A stretch of DNA of 64,000 bases from Thalassovita mangrovi (GCF_009857745.1 NZ_WWEN01000002.1:744001-808000); one strand, 5' to 3'; numbered from the stretch's first letter, positions 43,561-52,340 are shown. The notes: generated by a model from the sequence alone, not told the origin. Made by a program: numbers and translations.

Positions 43561-44139
43561 TTACTCGCTCGGCTGGCCCTGGCGCATTTTCGGGCCCTGG
43601 CCGTCGCAGTCACCGCCGCCACGCTTGAATTCGCCGTGATGGCCGTCGCGCTTGAAATCACCGTGACCGGGGCGGCCCTGATCGTGCCCGCCACGCGGTT
43701 GCATCTGGGCGAATTCCTCGGCGCTGATGGCGCCATCCTTATCGGCGTCCATACGCGAGAAGAACATGTCGCCGCGGCCCTGCATGGGCTGCATTTCCTC
43801 GGCGCTCAGCATGCCGTCGCCATCGGTATCGCGCTTCTCGATCATCCGGCCCATGCGCTGCTGCATCCGTTCGGCGCGTTCCTGGGTCGCGCGGGCAGCC
43901 ATTTCCTCGGCGCTCAGCTTGCCGTCGCCATTGGTGTCGGCGGCGTCGAAACGAGCCTTGAAATGGGCCTGGATTTCTTCGGCGGTCACCTTGCCGTCGG
44001 CATTGGCGTCGAATTCCTCGAAGGTGACGCGCGGGCCGCGCGGACCTTCGCCGCGATCCTTGCCGAAGGCCGATGCGGTCACGGCGGTGCCCGCCAGTGC
44101 GATCGCGGTGATACCGGTGATGATATATGCACGTTTCAT
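43561..44139 (-). CDS. Exported EF-hand protein with four Ca-binding loops
   Basis: The 192-residue protein has a signal peptide (MKRAYIITGITAIALAGTAVTASA) and four canonical EF-hand loops: DANADGKVTAEE, DTNGDGKLSAEE, DTDGDGMLSAEE and DADKDGAISAEE. The C-terminus is Gly/His/Asp/Lys-rich (GHGDFKRDGHHGEFKRGGG). It should bind calcium in the periplasm. ATG at 44139 has GGAGAG upstream. It precedes the ECF sigma - anti-sigma - Spy-like genes in the same direction and may be a target or a sensor for them. Confidence 0.92.
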   Translation of the reverse strand: MKRAYIITGITAIALAGTAVTASAFGKDRGEGPRGPRVTFEEFDANADGKVTAEEIQAHFKARFDAADTNGDGKLSAEEMAARATQERAERMQQRMGRMIEKRDTDGDGMLSAEEMQPMQGRGDMFFSRMDADKDGAISAEEFAQMQPRGGHDQGRPGHGDFKRDGHHGEFKRGGGDCDGQGPKMRQGQPSE

Positions 44140-44382
44140 TTGTTTACTCTCCAAATTTCAACCACTCTGAAACCAGGTCCTTGCCCGTTTTCTGCAAGCT
44201 TCAACGCGCCGGGTCGCAGGTTCCGTCGCACGCTGTCACAAAGGTCACGCAGGCGTGATCTGCGCGTTATTCAGATATTCGAATGTCAAGATTTGCGACA
44301 TCGGGACGCAACGACAATCCGCACCCTTTCTATTCCACCGCGAATGGCCCAAATTTACGGCTTACGGAAATGCGAGGAAACC

Positions 44383-44772
44383 ATGGCTGATCAAACGCTG
44401 GCTGTTCAGGAACGCGAAACCCTGCCCGCCCTGCTGCGCGGCTGGCGCGGCAAATGCCCGAGCTGCGGCAGCGGGCCGATGCTCAAGGGCTATCTGAAGG
44501 TGCGCGACCATTGCCCGGTCTGCCGCGAGGAACTGCACCATCACCGCGCCGATGACGGGCCGGCCTACCTGACCATCCTGATCGTCGGCCACCTGATGGC
44601 GCCGCTGCTGCTGGTCGTGTTTGAGATGTTCCGCCCCGAGCCGCTGGTGCTGATCGCGATCTTCTCTATTGGCACGGTCGGTTTGTCGCTTTACCTTCTG
44701 CCAAGGCTGAAGGGGGCGCTGATCGGGTTCCAATGGGCCCGGCAGATGCACGGGTTCTCGAAATCCGGCTGA
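44383..44772 (+). CDS. DUF983 family membrane protein
   Basis: The 129-residue protein has a zinc-ribbon-like N-terminus (GKCPSCGSGPM, then DHCPVC) and two membrane helices (LTILIVGHLMAPLLLVVFEM, VLIAIFSIGTVGLSLYLLP), matching DUF983. GAGGAAACC precedes the ATG at 44383. An upstream in-frame ATG at 44345 is less likely. It is divergent from the EF-hand gene and followed by a Nudix gene 21 bases later. Function unknown. Confidence 0.88.
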   Translation: MADQTLAVQERETLPALLRGWRGKCPSCGSGPMLKGYLKVRDHCPVCREELHHHRADDGPAYLTILIVGHLMAPLLLVVFEMFRPEPLVLIAIFSIGTVGLSLYLLPRLKGALIGFQWARQMHGFSKSG

Positions 44773-44793
44773 TCCCCCGCCAGGGGAGGACAA

Positions 44794-45501
44794 ATGACAA
44801 TCGACAAGACCGCCATTCGCGACGCCGCTACGGTGATCGTTCTGCGCAACCGCACGACCAATCCGCATGTCCTGATGGGGCAGCGCGGGTCGAAGGCCGC
44901 GTTCATGCCCAACAAGTTCGTCTTTCCCGGCGGCGCGGTCGATGCCGAGGATGCAGATGTGCCGCTGGCCACGCACTTGCCGCAGGTGTGCCGCGAACGG
45001 CTGCTGGAAGACAGCGAACGGGACATGAGCCATGCGCTGGCCGTTGCCGCGATCCGCGAATTGTGGGAAGAAACCGGCCTGGTGCTGGGCCAGAAGGGCG
45101 CATGGGACATGCCCCCGCCCGCCGACTGGGCCAGCTTTGCCGCCACCGGGCACCTGCCCTCGGCGCATCCGCTGCAATTCGTGTTCCGCGCCATCACCCC
45201 GCCGGGCCGCCCGCGCCGCTTCGACGCGCGGTTCTTCCTGATCGACGCCGATGAGATCGCCAGCGACCTGGACGATTTCAGCGCCGCCTGCGACGAGCTT
45301 TCTCATCTGCAATGGATTCCGCTGCCCGAGGTGCGCGAATTCGACCTGCCCTTCATCACCGAGGTGGTTCTGGCCGAGGTCGCCGCGCGCGCCCATGACA
45401 TGACGCCTCCCGCCAGCGTGCCCTTCTTCAAGAACAACGAGGAAGAAAACCTGTTCCTGCGCCTTAAAGGAAAAGGACCAATGACAGGACGCTCGCACTG
45501 A
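44794..45501 (+). CDS. Nudix hydrolase
   Basis: The 235-residue protein has the Nudix domain near the N-terminus (FVFPGGAVDAEDAD, then AAIRELWEETGLVLG). The Nudix box is split by a roughly 30-residue insertion between GG and the REx2EE helix, as in NUDT7/RNase-type CoA or ADP-ribose hydrolases. Substrate unknown. It probably shares a transcript with the DUF983 gene. Its 3' end overlaps the convergent EamA gene by 38 bases. Confidence 0.88.
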   Translation: MTIDKTAIRDAATVIVLRNRTTNPHVLMGQRGSKAAFMPNKFVFPGGAVDAEDADVPLATHLPQVCRERLLEDSERDMSHALAVAAIRELWEETGLVLGQKGAWDMPPPADWASFAATGHLPSAHPLQFVFRAITPPGRPRRFDARFFLIDADEIASDLDDFSAACDELSHLQWIPLPEVREFDLPFITEVVLAEVAARAHDMTPPASVPFFKNNEEENLFLRLKGKGPMTGRSH

Positions 45502-46363
45502 TCAGCGCGATCCCGGCGCCTTCGCGCCGGGACAGCTTTTCGCGGAAGAAGAACACCGAAGCGGCGATGGAAAAGATCACCTCGACCTGGCCGACGGCAA
45601 AGACGTAGGCGGCGTTCTGCAGCGTGAAGGCTGTGAACCAGCCCAGGCTGCCGCCCAGGCTCGCCAGCCCCATCCAGACCGAAGTACGCCAGGAGCCCAC
45701 CACCTTGGTCAGCTGCCCCGGTTCGCGCCACATCAGCCAGAGGCTGAGCGCGATCGCCTGCGAGGTGGTGACGAAGGCCAGCGACACCAGCGCCCGCATC
45801 AGCGGGTCGTCGCTGCCGACCTGCAAAGTCGCGCCGCGATAGCCCACCGCCGAGACGGCGAAGAACGCCCCCGACAAAAGGCCCAGACCGGCGCCCTTGT
45901 TCAGGATGCGGCGGGTCCAGCCGCCTTCCGCCTCGGGCGGTTTGGACAGCACCACAACCCCCACCAGCCCCAGCAGGATCGCCATCAGGCCCTGAAACGA
46001 CACCCGGTCGCCCAGCACCACGAACCCCACCAGCGCGGTCTGCACCACCTCGGTTTTCTTGAAGGTGATACCGACGGCGAAATTGCGCTGCGCGAACAAG
46101 GCCACCACGCACCAGGTCGCCAGGATCTGCGTCAAAGCGCCGGTCAGCGCATAGGCCGGGAACAGCGGCCCCAGGTCGGGCAATCCGGTACCGCGCCAGC
46201 CCATGTAGCCCAGGGCCAGCGCCATAACGAAAGGCGCGGAAAACAGGAACCGCGCCAGCGTCGCGCCGCCGGCGGACAGCACCCCCATGCTGAGGAATTT
46301 CTGCAGCATGAAGCGCAAAGTCTGAAAGGCTGCGGCGGCGATGGAGATGAGGACCCAGATCAT
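45464..46363 (-). CDS. EamA/DMT-superfamily transporter
   Basis: The 299-residue protein has about ten hydrophobic helices with two EamA repeats (FKKTEVVQTALVGFVVLGDRVS, AVGQVEVIFSIAASVFFFREKLS). The ATG at 46363 begins directly with a membrane helix. Substrate unknown. It is one of three EamA proteins in the window. Confidence 0.88.
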   Translation of the reverse strand: MIWVLISIAAAAFQTLRFMLQKFLSMGVLSAGGATLARFLFSAPFVMALALGYMGWRGTGLPDLGPLFPAYALTGALTQILATWCVVALFAQRNFAVGITFKKTEVVQTALVGFVVLGDRVSFQGLMAILLGLVGVVVLSKPPEAEGGWTRRILNKGAGLGLLSGAFFAVSAVGYRGATLQVGSDDPLMRALVSLAFVTTSQAIALSLWLMWREPGQLTKVVGSWRTSVWMGLASLGGSLGWFTAFTLQNAAYVFAVGQVEVIFSIAASVFFFREKLSRREGAGIALISASVLSLVLFL

Positions 46364-46476
46364 GGGTCCGTCATGACCGATTTCGACCGGCCACGCCAGC
46401 CCCGGTGGCACAACTCACCGCGCCACACGCAAAAATGGGCGCGCGCAAGTCAAAGCCTGCGCGCGCCCGAACCGCA

Positions 46477-47349
46477 TCAACGGGAGGAGAAGTAGTTGAG
46501 CGGCAGCTTCAGATAGGACCGGCCGTTATCTTCCGCCTCGGGCAGGCGGCCGCCGCGGATATTCACCTGCAGCGCCGCCAGCATCAGCTTGGGCAGCGGC
46601 AGGGTGGCGTCGCGGGCATCGCGCACCGCGCGATAGGCCGCTTCGTCCGGCGCGTCGCGGAAGTGGATATTGGCCGCCTTGTGGTCCGCCACGGTCGCCT
46701 CGCATAGCGCTTCGCGCCCGCCCGGGGCATAGTCGTGGCCGACGAAAACGCGGGTGTCGTCGGGCAGCGCCAGGATCGCCTGGATGCTGTCGTAAAGCGC
46801 CTTGGAACTGCCACCAGGGAAATCGGCGCGACTCGACCCGCTGTCGGGCATCATCAGCGTGTCATGCACGAAGGCCGCGTCGCCCGCGACATAGGTGATC
46901 GACGCCATCGTGTGGCCGGGCGAGAACATCACCTTCACCGGCACGTTGCCGACCATGAAGTCTTCGCCATCCGCGAACAGCTTGTCCCACTGGCTGCCAT
47001 CGGTGGGGAAGGCGCCGGGCAGGTTATAGATGCCCTTCCACAGGTCCTGCACCTTGACCACCTGATCCCCGATCGCGGTGGGCGCGCCCAGTTGCTGCGA
47101 CAGCCAGGGCGCGGCCGAGAAATGATCGGCATGGGGATGGGTGTCGAGGATCCAGACCACCTCGATCCCGGCGTCGCGGACGTAATCCAGGATGATCTGC
47201 GCGTTCGACATGTTGGTGGCGCCGGCCAGCGGGTCGAAATCCATCACCGGGTCGACGATGGCGCCCTTCATCGTGTCGGGATCGTGAAACACGTATTGCC
47301 AGCTGCCGGTGGGCTGATCCCAAAAGGATTTGACGATAGGATTGGTCAT
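46477..47349 (-). CDS. MBL-fold metallohydrolase, persulfide dioxygenase-like
   Basis: The 290-residue protein has the metallo-beta-lactamase fold with HPHADH (metal site), SPGHTMASI, FVHDTLMMPD and VGHDY. The order and the GATNMSNAQII start resemble ETHE1/Blh-type persulfide dioxygenases rather than glyoxalase II. This would fit sulfide or glutathione persulfide detoxification. It precedes the peroxiredoxin gene on the same strand, with a hairpin between. Confidence 0.85.
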   Translation of the reverse strand: MTNPIVKSFWDQPTGSWQYVFHDPDTMKGAIVDPVMDFDPLAGATNMSNAQIILDYVRDAGIEVVWILDTHPHADHFSAAPWLSQQLGAPTAIGDQVVKVQDLWKGIYNLPGAFPTDGSQWDKLFADGEDFMVGNVPVKVMFSPGHTMASITYVAGDAAFVHDTLMMPDSGSSRADFPGGSSKALYDSIQAILALPDDTRVFVGHDYAPGGREALCEATVADHKAANIHFRDAPDEAAYRAVRDARDATLPLPKLMLAALQVNIRGGRLPEAEDNGRSYLKLPLNYFSSR

Positions 47350-47419
47350 TTCGGGGCCTCCTGTTTCGAAATTTGCGGCCTTGGTCTTACCAAGCCGGTT
47401 TCAGCATCAAAGGGGGGAT

Positions 47420-47439
47420 GGCCCGGTTTGCACCGGGCC
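47420..47439. terminator. Hairpin between the MBL-fold and peroxiredoxin genes
   Basis: GGCCCGGT (47420-47427) pairs with ACCGGGCC (47432-47439) around TTGC. It lies just downstream of the peroxiredoxin stop on the minus strand but has no T run, so it may need Rho. Confidence 0.5.
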
Positions 47440-47446
47440 GATCCGA

Positions 47447-48091
47447 TCACAGCATGCGGGTCGAGAAGTACCAATCGACCGTTTCATAACCTTCCGAAGC
47501 GCGGGCTTCGGCTTCTTCCGGGGTTTTCGGCGTCGGCACGATCACCGGCTGGCCCGGCTTCCAGTTTTCCGGCATCGCGCAGGAATTTTCATCCGCGGTC
47601 TGCAGCGCCACCAGCAGGCGGTGGATTTCGTCGACCGACCGGCCCGCGTTCATCGGGTAGTAGACCATCGCGCGCAGCACGCCCTCGGGATCGATGATGA
47701 AGGTCGCGCGGACGGCGGCGGTATCCGATGCGCCCGGCTGGATCATGCCATAGGACTGGGCCACTTTCATGTTCAGGTCGGCGATGATCGGGAACTTGAT
47801 CTCGACGCCGAATTTTTCCTTGATGTTCAGCATCCAGGCGATGTGGCTGTAGTGGCTGTCGATCGACAGGCCGAGCAGTTCGGTGTTCATCGCGGCGAAG
47901 TCATCCTGCTTCTTGGCGAAGGCGATGAATTCGGTGGTGCAGACCGGGGTGAAGTCGGCCGGGTGCGAGAACAGGACCAGCCATTTGCCGCGGTAATCTT
48001 CCAGCGTTTTCTGGCCGTGAGTGGTGGGGGCGTTGAAAGCCGGAGCCTGTTCGTTGAGCCGGGGCATCTGTGCTTGGGTGGTGTCGGTCAT
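47447..48091 (-). CDS. 1-Cys peroxiredoxin (Prx6-like)
   Basis: The 214-residue thiol peroxidase has the peroxidatic Cys in SHPADFTPVCTTEFIAFAK (about residue 48) and the Prx6-type C-terminal extension (NWKPGQPVIVPTPKTPEE). A second Cys (NSCAMP) is late. It reduces peroxides with GSH or another thiol. It is divergent from the OxyR-like gene, the usual pairing for peroxide-induced genes. ATG at 48091. Confidence 0.94.
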   Translation of the reverse strand: MTDTTQAQMPRLNEQAPAFNAPTTHGQKTLEDYRGKWLVLFSHPADFTPVCTTEFIAFAKKQDDFAAMNTELLGLSIDSHYSHIAWMLNIKEKFGVEIKFPIIADLNMKVAQSYGMIQPGASDTAAVRATFIIDPEGVLRAMVYYPMNAGRSVDEIHRLLVALQTADENSCAMPENWKPGQPVIVPTPKTPEEAEARASEGYETVDWYFSTRML

Positions 48092-48190
48092 TGTTGTTTT
48101 CCTTGTCTGTGCGTTTCGATGATCCATAGATAGGGGATTGAAATTCATTGGTGAAATTGATTAAACAAACTTCAGTTATAGGATTTACCA
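48092..48190. promoter_or_regulatory. Divergent promoter region of peroxiredoxin and OxyR-like genes
   Basis: This 99-base AT-rich region separates the two starts and must hold both promoters and probably the regulator's site. I see ATAG in CCATAGATAGG (about 48123) and GTTATAGG (about 48175), loosely like OxyR ATAG-N7-CTAT elements, but no full match. Confidence 0.4.
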
Positions 48191-49075
48191 ATGATAACTC
48201 TGCGCCATCTCCGCTTCCTCGTCGCCGTCGCCGATGAGCTGAACTTTTCCCGCGCCGCCGAAATGTGCCACGTCACCCAGCCCACGCTCAGCGCCGCACT
48301 GAAGGAAATGGAGGACCGGCTGGGCGTGCAATTGGTCGAACGCACCCGCCGCAGCGTGATGATGACCGAAATCGGCGCCGAGATCGCCGAGAGGGGCCGC
48401 CGGTTGCTGGTCGGCGCCAAGGAGATCGAGGAATTGGCCGCCGCCCATCTGCGCCCCGACCAGGGCGATCTGCGGCTGGGCACGATCCCCACCGTCGGCC
48501 CGTTCCTGCTGCCGCGCGCGCTGCCGCTGATCCGGCGGCAATTCCCGGCGCTGCGGCTGTTCCTGCGCGAGGAACTGACCGAAAGCCTGCTGGACGGGGT
48601 CAATAGCGGGCGGCTGGACCTGGCGCTGATCGCCCTGCCCTTCGACATCGGCAACCTGCACCGGATGGAGCTGTTCGACGACGGCTATCAGCTGGCTGCG
48701 CCGCCGGAAAACCTCGATCCGGAACCGCTGGAAACCGGCAAGCTGATGCTGCTGGAAAAGGGCCATTGCCTGCAGCGCCACGCGCTCAGGGCCTATCCCG
48801 ATCGCACGCTGGAACAGGATGAAAGCTTCGCCGCGACCAGCCTGACCACGCTGATTTCGATGGTCAGCGAAGGATTGGGCATTACCCTGTTGCCGAACCT
48901 GGCGGTGGCGGCGGGGGTGGTGGGCGCCCAGCAGGTCAAGCTGACCCCGCTGCCCGACGCCTGCCCGCGCGAGGTGGTGCTGGTCTGGCGCAAGACCTCG
49001 TCGCGCGCCGCCGTGTTCGAACAGATCGGCGAGCTGCTGAAACAGGCGCAGGCGGAACTGGCAGCGAAGCTGTAA
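48191..49075 (+). CDS. oxyR: OxyR-like LysR-family regulator lacking the second redox cysteine
   Basis: The 294-residue LTTR has an N-terminal HTH (LRHLRFLVAVADELNFSRAAEMCHVTQPTLSAALKEME) and an OxyR-type sensor domain. The peroxidatic Cys is kept (EKGHCLQRHAL, Cys193), but the position nine residues on, Cys208 in E. coli OxyR, is Tyr202 (LRAYPDR). The flanking FAATSLTTLISMV and GITLLPNLA match OxyR. It is divergent from the 1-Cys peroxiredoxin gene. It either signals through a single sulfenate or mixed disulfide, or senses something else. Confidence 0.92.
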   Translation: MITLRHLRFLVAVADELNFSRAAEMCHVTQPTLSAALKEMEDRLGVQLVERTRRSVMMTEIGAEIAERGRRLLVGAKEIEELAAAHLRPDQGDLRLGTIPTVGPFLLPRALPLIRRQFPALRLFLREELTESLLDGVNSGRLDLALIALPFDIGNLHRMELFDDGYQLAAPPENLDPEPLETGKLMLLEKGHCLQRHALRAYPDRTLEQDESFAATSLTTLISMVSEGLGITLLPNLAVAAGVVGAQQVKLTPLPDACPREVVLVWRKTSSRAAVFEQIGELLKQAQAELAAKL

Positions 49076-49079
49076 GAAA

Positions 49080-49109
49080 AACGCCCCGCCTTGGGAAAGG
49101 CAGGGCGTT
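49080..49109. terminator. Intrinsic terminator between oxyR-like and DMGDH-like genes
   Basis: AACGCCC-c-GCCTT pairs with AAGGC-a-GGGCGTT around a GGGA loop between convergent genes. Stem about 12 bp with one mismatch. Short A and T flanks support use on both strands. Confidence 0.75.
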
Positions 49110-49130
49110 CGCATCATTGCGTTGACCCGA

Positions 49131-51590
49131 TCAGCAGCGGATCCTTTCCATCGCCGGATCGAACAGCGGCTTGAGCGAGGCTATCGCCTTCACCCGCTTG
49201 CCCGCCACGCCGATTTCCCAATCGCCGCTATTGACGATCTCGGCCTTCAGTGGCTCGTCCCACTCGGCAAAGCCGATGCCGACCGCGCCGCCCAGCGTAT
49301 GGCCATAGGCGCCGACCTGGATATGGCCGACCTCCTGGCCGTTCAGATAGATCAGCTCGTTGCCATACATCAGCGGCTCCGGGTCCTGCAGCAGGAATTG
49401 CAGCATCCGGTTCTTCGGCACGCCCGCCGCCTTGATTTCGGCCAGCGCGTCGCGGCCGATGAAGCCGCCGGGCTTGTCCAGCTTGACGGCAAAGCCCAGC
49501 CCAGCTTCGATCGGGTTGTCGGTATTGTCCACATCGATGCCGAAATCGCGATAGGCCTTTTCCAGCCGCAGCGACGACAGGGTCTGCATGCCTGCGTTGC
49601 GGATGCCGAATTCCTGCCCCGCCTCGATCAGCAGGTCGTAAACCTGCACCGCGTACAGGGCCGGCACCTGCAATTCCCAGCCCAATTCGCCGACATAGGT
49701 GACACGCAGCGCGAAGACGTTGAAGAAGCCCACGTCGATGTTCCGGCCGGTCATGAAGGGGAAGGCTTCGTTCGACAGATCGGCGTCGGAAACCTTCTGC
49801 ATCAGGTCGCGCGCCTTGGGGCCGTGGATGTTGATCTGGGTGATGCCCGGCGTCACGTCGGTGATGGTGACGAATTCGCCCTCGCCGATATGGCGGCGCA
49901 TCCAGGTTTCGGTATGGCCGTGGGAATTTTCGCCCACCACCACCATGAACTTGTCCCTCTCCAGCCGGGTCACGGTCAGGTCGGCCTCGAACCCGCCGAC
50001 CTCGTTCACCCATGCGGTATAGACCAGACGCCCAGGTTCCACGTCCACCTCGTTGCAGCTCACCCGGCTCAGCAGCGCGCAGGCATCACGCCCCTGGACA
50101 AGGAATTTCGACATCGAGGACATGTCCATGATGATCACACCCTCGCGCGCGGCGCGGTGTTCTTCGGCGTGCCAGTCGAACCAGTTCTGCCGGCCCCAGC
50201 TGTAACGCTCGATCTTCGCCTGTTCCGGCGTCGGCGCGAACCAGTCGGGCAGTTCCCAACCGTGGCTTTCGCTGAAATAGGCCCCGGCATCCTTCAGCCG
50301 GTCGTAAAGCGCCGATTGCTTCAGCCCGCGCGCGGTCTTGAAGCTTTCGTTGGGGTAATGCGCGCCGAAGCTTTTCGCCAGCAATTCGGGCGTGCGGGCG
50401 CGGCGGAAGGCCGGGGTGTTGTGGCTGCCATCGGCAAAGCGTTCGACGTTGAAGGCGGTGTGATCGACCGGGCAATGCCCCTCGACGATCCAATGGGCCA
50501 GCGCCATGCCGATGCCCGGCCCGTTCAGGATGCCCAGCGAATTCAGCCCCGCCGCGACCCAGCAATTGCCCAGCTCCGGCGCGGGCCCCACCAGCGGCGC
50601 CAGGTCGGGGGTGAAGCTTTCCGGCCCGCAGAAGAATTTGCGGATGCCAGCCTCGGCCGCCTGCGGCACCCGTTCGAAGGCGCGTTCCAGATGCGGCGCC
50701 ATCCGGTCCCAATCGGGATCGATTTCGCCGAAGGTGAAGTTTTCCGGGATATGATCGATATTCCACGGTGCGGCGTCGGGTTCGAACAGCCCCACCAGCA
50801 GCCCGCCGACTTCCTCGCGGTAATAGGCCCAGCTATGCGGATCCTCGACCAGCGGCAGGTCGCGGCTGATGCCCTCCATCGGTTCGGTGATCAGGTAATA
50901 GTGTTCGGCGGCCTGCAGCGGCAGGTTCAGCCCGGCCCTGGCGCCGATCTGGCGCGACCACATGCCGGCGGCGATCACCACGTTTTCGGCCATGATGTCG
51001 CCCTTGTCGGTACGCACGCCCACAGCCTTGCCATCGCGGGTGATGATCTCGCTCACGCTGGTGTCTTCGAAGATCTTCGCCCCGCGCGACCGCGCGCCAC
51101 GGGCCAGCGCCATGGTGGTGTCGACCGGATTGGTGCGGCCTTCCTTCGGATACCAGAAGGCCGTGATCGTGTTGGAAAAGTCACCGATGGGGAAGCGTTC
51201 GGCGGCCTCGGCCGGGGTGATTTCATGCACCTCGATGCCGAAGCGGCGCATGAAGGCAGTGCCGCGGCGCATTTCCTCGACCCGCTCGGGCGTGTCGGCG
51301 GGCTGGATATAGCCCACTTCGCGCCAGCCGGTGGCCTGCCCCGTTTCGTCCTCGAGCCCCGCGATCAGGTTGCGGCCATAGGTGTAAAGCTCGCATTCCC
51401 ATTCGCTGCCCAGGACCGCCGGCACGATTTCCCCGGCGGCGTGCCAGGTGGTGCCCGAAGTAAGCTTGTCGCGCTCCAGCACGACGACATCACTCATCCC
51501 CAGCTTGGTCAGGTGATAGGCGATGTTACAGCCGATCGATCCGCCGCCGATGATGACGGTCTGGGCGTGGCTGGGCAGTGCGGTGGTCAT
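49131..51590 (-). CDS. Dimethylglycine/sarcosine dehydrogenase-like FAD-GcvT fusion
   Basis: The 819-residue protein has an N-terminal FAD Rossmann motif (AQTVIIGGGSIGCNIAYHL) and DAO-type domain (HAAGEIVPAV, TWHA with the likely covalent-FAD His), continuing to about residue 410, then a GcvT/aminomethyltransferase domain (about 420-810; TPGITQINIHGPKARDL, GFFNVFALRVTYVGELGWELQV, NPIEAGLGFAVKLDK). Such fusions demethylate N-methylglycines and pass the one-carbon unit to tetrahydrofolate. A TetR gene is divergent. Choice among dimethylglycine, sarcosine or related substrates is open. Confidence 0.9.
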   Translation of the reverse strand: MTTALPSHAQTVIIGGGSIGCNIAYHLTKLGMSDVVVLERDKLTSGTTWHAAGEIVPAVLGSEWECELYTYGRNLIAGLEDETGQATGWREVGYIQPADTPERVEEMRRGTAFMRRFGIEVHEITPAEAAERFPIGDFSNTITAFWYPKEGRTNPVDTTMALARGARSRGAKIFEDTSVSEIITRDGKAVGVRTDKGDIMAENVVIAAGMWSRQIGARAGLNLPLQAAEHYYLITEPMEGISRDLPLVEDPHSWAYYREEVGGLLVGLFEPDAAPWNIDHIPENFTFGEIDPDWDRMAPHLERAFERVPQAAEAGIRKFFCGPESFTPDLAPLVGPAPELGNCWVAAGLNSLGILNGPGIGMALAHWIVEGHCPVDHTAFNVERFADGSHNTPAFRRARTPELLAKSFGAHYPNESFKTARGLKQSALYDRLKDAGAYFSESHGWELPDWFAPTPEQAKIERYSWGRQNWFDWHAEEHRAAREGVIIMDMSSMSKFLVQGRDACALLSRVSCNEVDVEPGRLVYTAWVNEVGGFEADLTVTRLERDKFMVVVGENSHGHTETWMRRHIGEGEFVTITDVTPGITQINIHGPKARDLMQKVSDADLSNEAFPFMTGRNIDVGFFNVFALRVTYVGELGWELQVPALYAVQVYDLLIEAGQEFGIRNAGMQTLSSLRLEKAYRDFGIDVDNTDNPIEAGLGFAVKLDKPGGFIGRDALAEIKAAGVPKNRMLQFLLQDPEPLMYGNELIYLNGQEVGHIQVGAYGHTLGGAVGIGFAEWDEPLKAEIVNSGDWEIGVAGKRVKAIASLKPLFDPAMERIRC

Positions 51591-51617
51591 GGGGCTTCTC
51601 CGGGCAGGGAATCGGTG

Positions 51618-51627
51618 TTTGATCAAA
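51618..51627. promoter_or_regulatory. TTTGATCAAA palindrome upstream of the DMGDH-like gene
   Basis: A perfect 10-base palindrome lies 28 bases upstream of the flavoprotein start. It is not an FNR box, which needs four bases between TTGAT and ATCAA. It may be an operator or chance. Confidence 0.3.
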
Positions 51628-51651
51628 ATTCTACGATTGACCCGGCCCCCA

Positions 51652-51680
51652 AATCAATCCATTGATTGAATGAGCATTCA
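51652..51680. promoter_or_regulatory. Two adjacent palindromes, probable TetR operators
   Basis: AATCAAT-CC-ATTGATT (51652-51667) is immediately followed by TGAATG-AG-CATTCA (51667-51680), sharing one base. Both are perfect inverted repeats. They lie 15 bases before the TetR start and 61 bases before the divergent flavoprotein start, the expected place for an autoregulating TetR that also represses its neighbour. The second resembles BetI-type sites. Confidence 0.6.
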
Positions 51681-51695
51681 GTGAAATTCCCGGAA

Positions 51696-52340
51696 ATGAC
51701 CGCAACCACCCGTAAATCGGACAAGGAAAAGAAACCGCGCACCGCGCCGGCGGAAGTGCGACGGGCGCAGCTGATCGACGCCACCATCACCTGTATCAGC
51801 AAATACGGCATTTCCGGCACCACCCTGACCGGCGTCACCAAGGAAGCCGGGCTGTCGCTGGGGCTGGTCAATTTCCACTTCAAGAGCAAGGACGCCCTGC
51901 TGACCGAAACGCTGAACACGCTGGCCGCCGAACATCGCGACCTGTGGATGAAGGCGATTGAGCGCGACGACCTTGGCGCGGCGGACAAATTGACGGCGAT
52001 CGTCGAGGCGCAATTCCACCCGCGCATCTGCAGCCGCAAGAAACTGGCAGTCTGGTTCGCCTTTTTCGGCGAGGCCGGGCACCGCAAATCCTATCGCGAA
52101 CATTCATCCCGGTTCGATATAGAACGGCAGGAAATCTGCGCGGGCCTGTGCCGCCAGATCATCGTGGAGGGCGCTTATACCGGCCCCGATCCCGAAGGGA
52201 TTTCAATGACGATGGAAGCCATGTTCGACGGGTTCTGGCTGAATATGCTGATGTACCCGGCGACCTTCACCGGCAAGGCCGCCGTGGCACAGGTACGGAC
52301 CTATCTGGCAACGCTGTTTCCCGGCCATTTCAACGTCTGA
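51696..52340 (+). CDS. TetR-family transcriptional regulator (BetI-like)
   Basis: The 214-residue protein has the TetR HTH (RRAQLIDATITCISKYGISGTTLTGVTKEAGLSLGLVNFHFKSKDALL pattern, about residues 22-70) and a helical C-domain with the BetI-like WFAFFGEAGHRKSYREH and ISMTMEAMFDGFWL. The ATG at 51696 is chosen; GTG at 51681 and TTG at 51666 are in frame. The BetI likeness and the divergent DMGDH-like gene suggest control by choline, betaine or methylglycine compounds. Confidence 0.9.
   Translation: MTATTRKSDKEKKPRTAPAEVRRAQLIDATITCISKYGISGTTLTGVTKEAGLSLGLVNFHFKSKDALLTETLNTLAAEHRDLWMKAIERDDLGAADKLTAIVEAQFHPRICSRKKLAVWFAFFGEAGHRKSYREHSSRFDIERQEICAGLCRQIIVEGAYTGPDPEGISMTMEAMFDGFWLNMLMYPATFTGKAAVAQVRTYLATLFPGHFNV

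Noticed and set aside
43423-44380. Upstream part of a long + frame that ends with DUF983
   Set aside because: It is antisense to the EF-hand and sigma genes. Only the part from 44383 matches DUF983.
51618-51627. FNR/Anr box
   Set aside because: TTGAT and ATCAA overlap with no four-base spacer, so it is not the FNR consensus.
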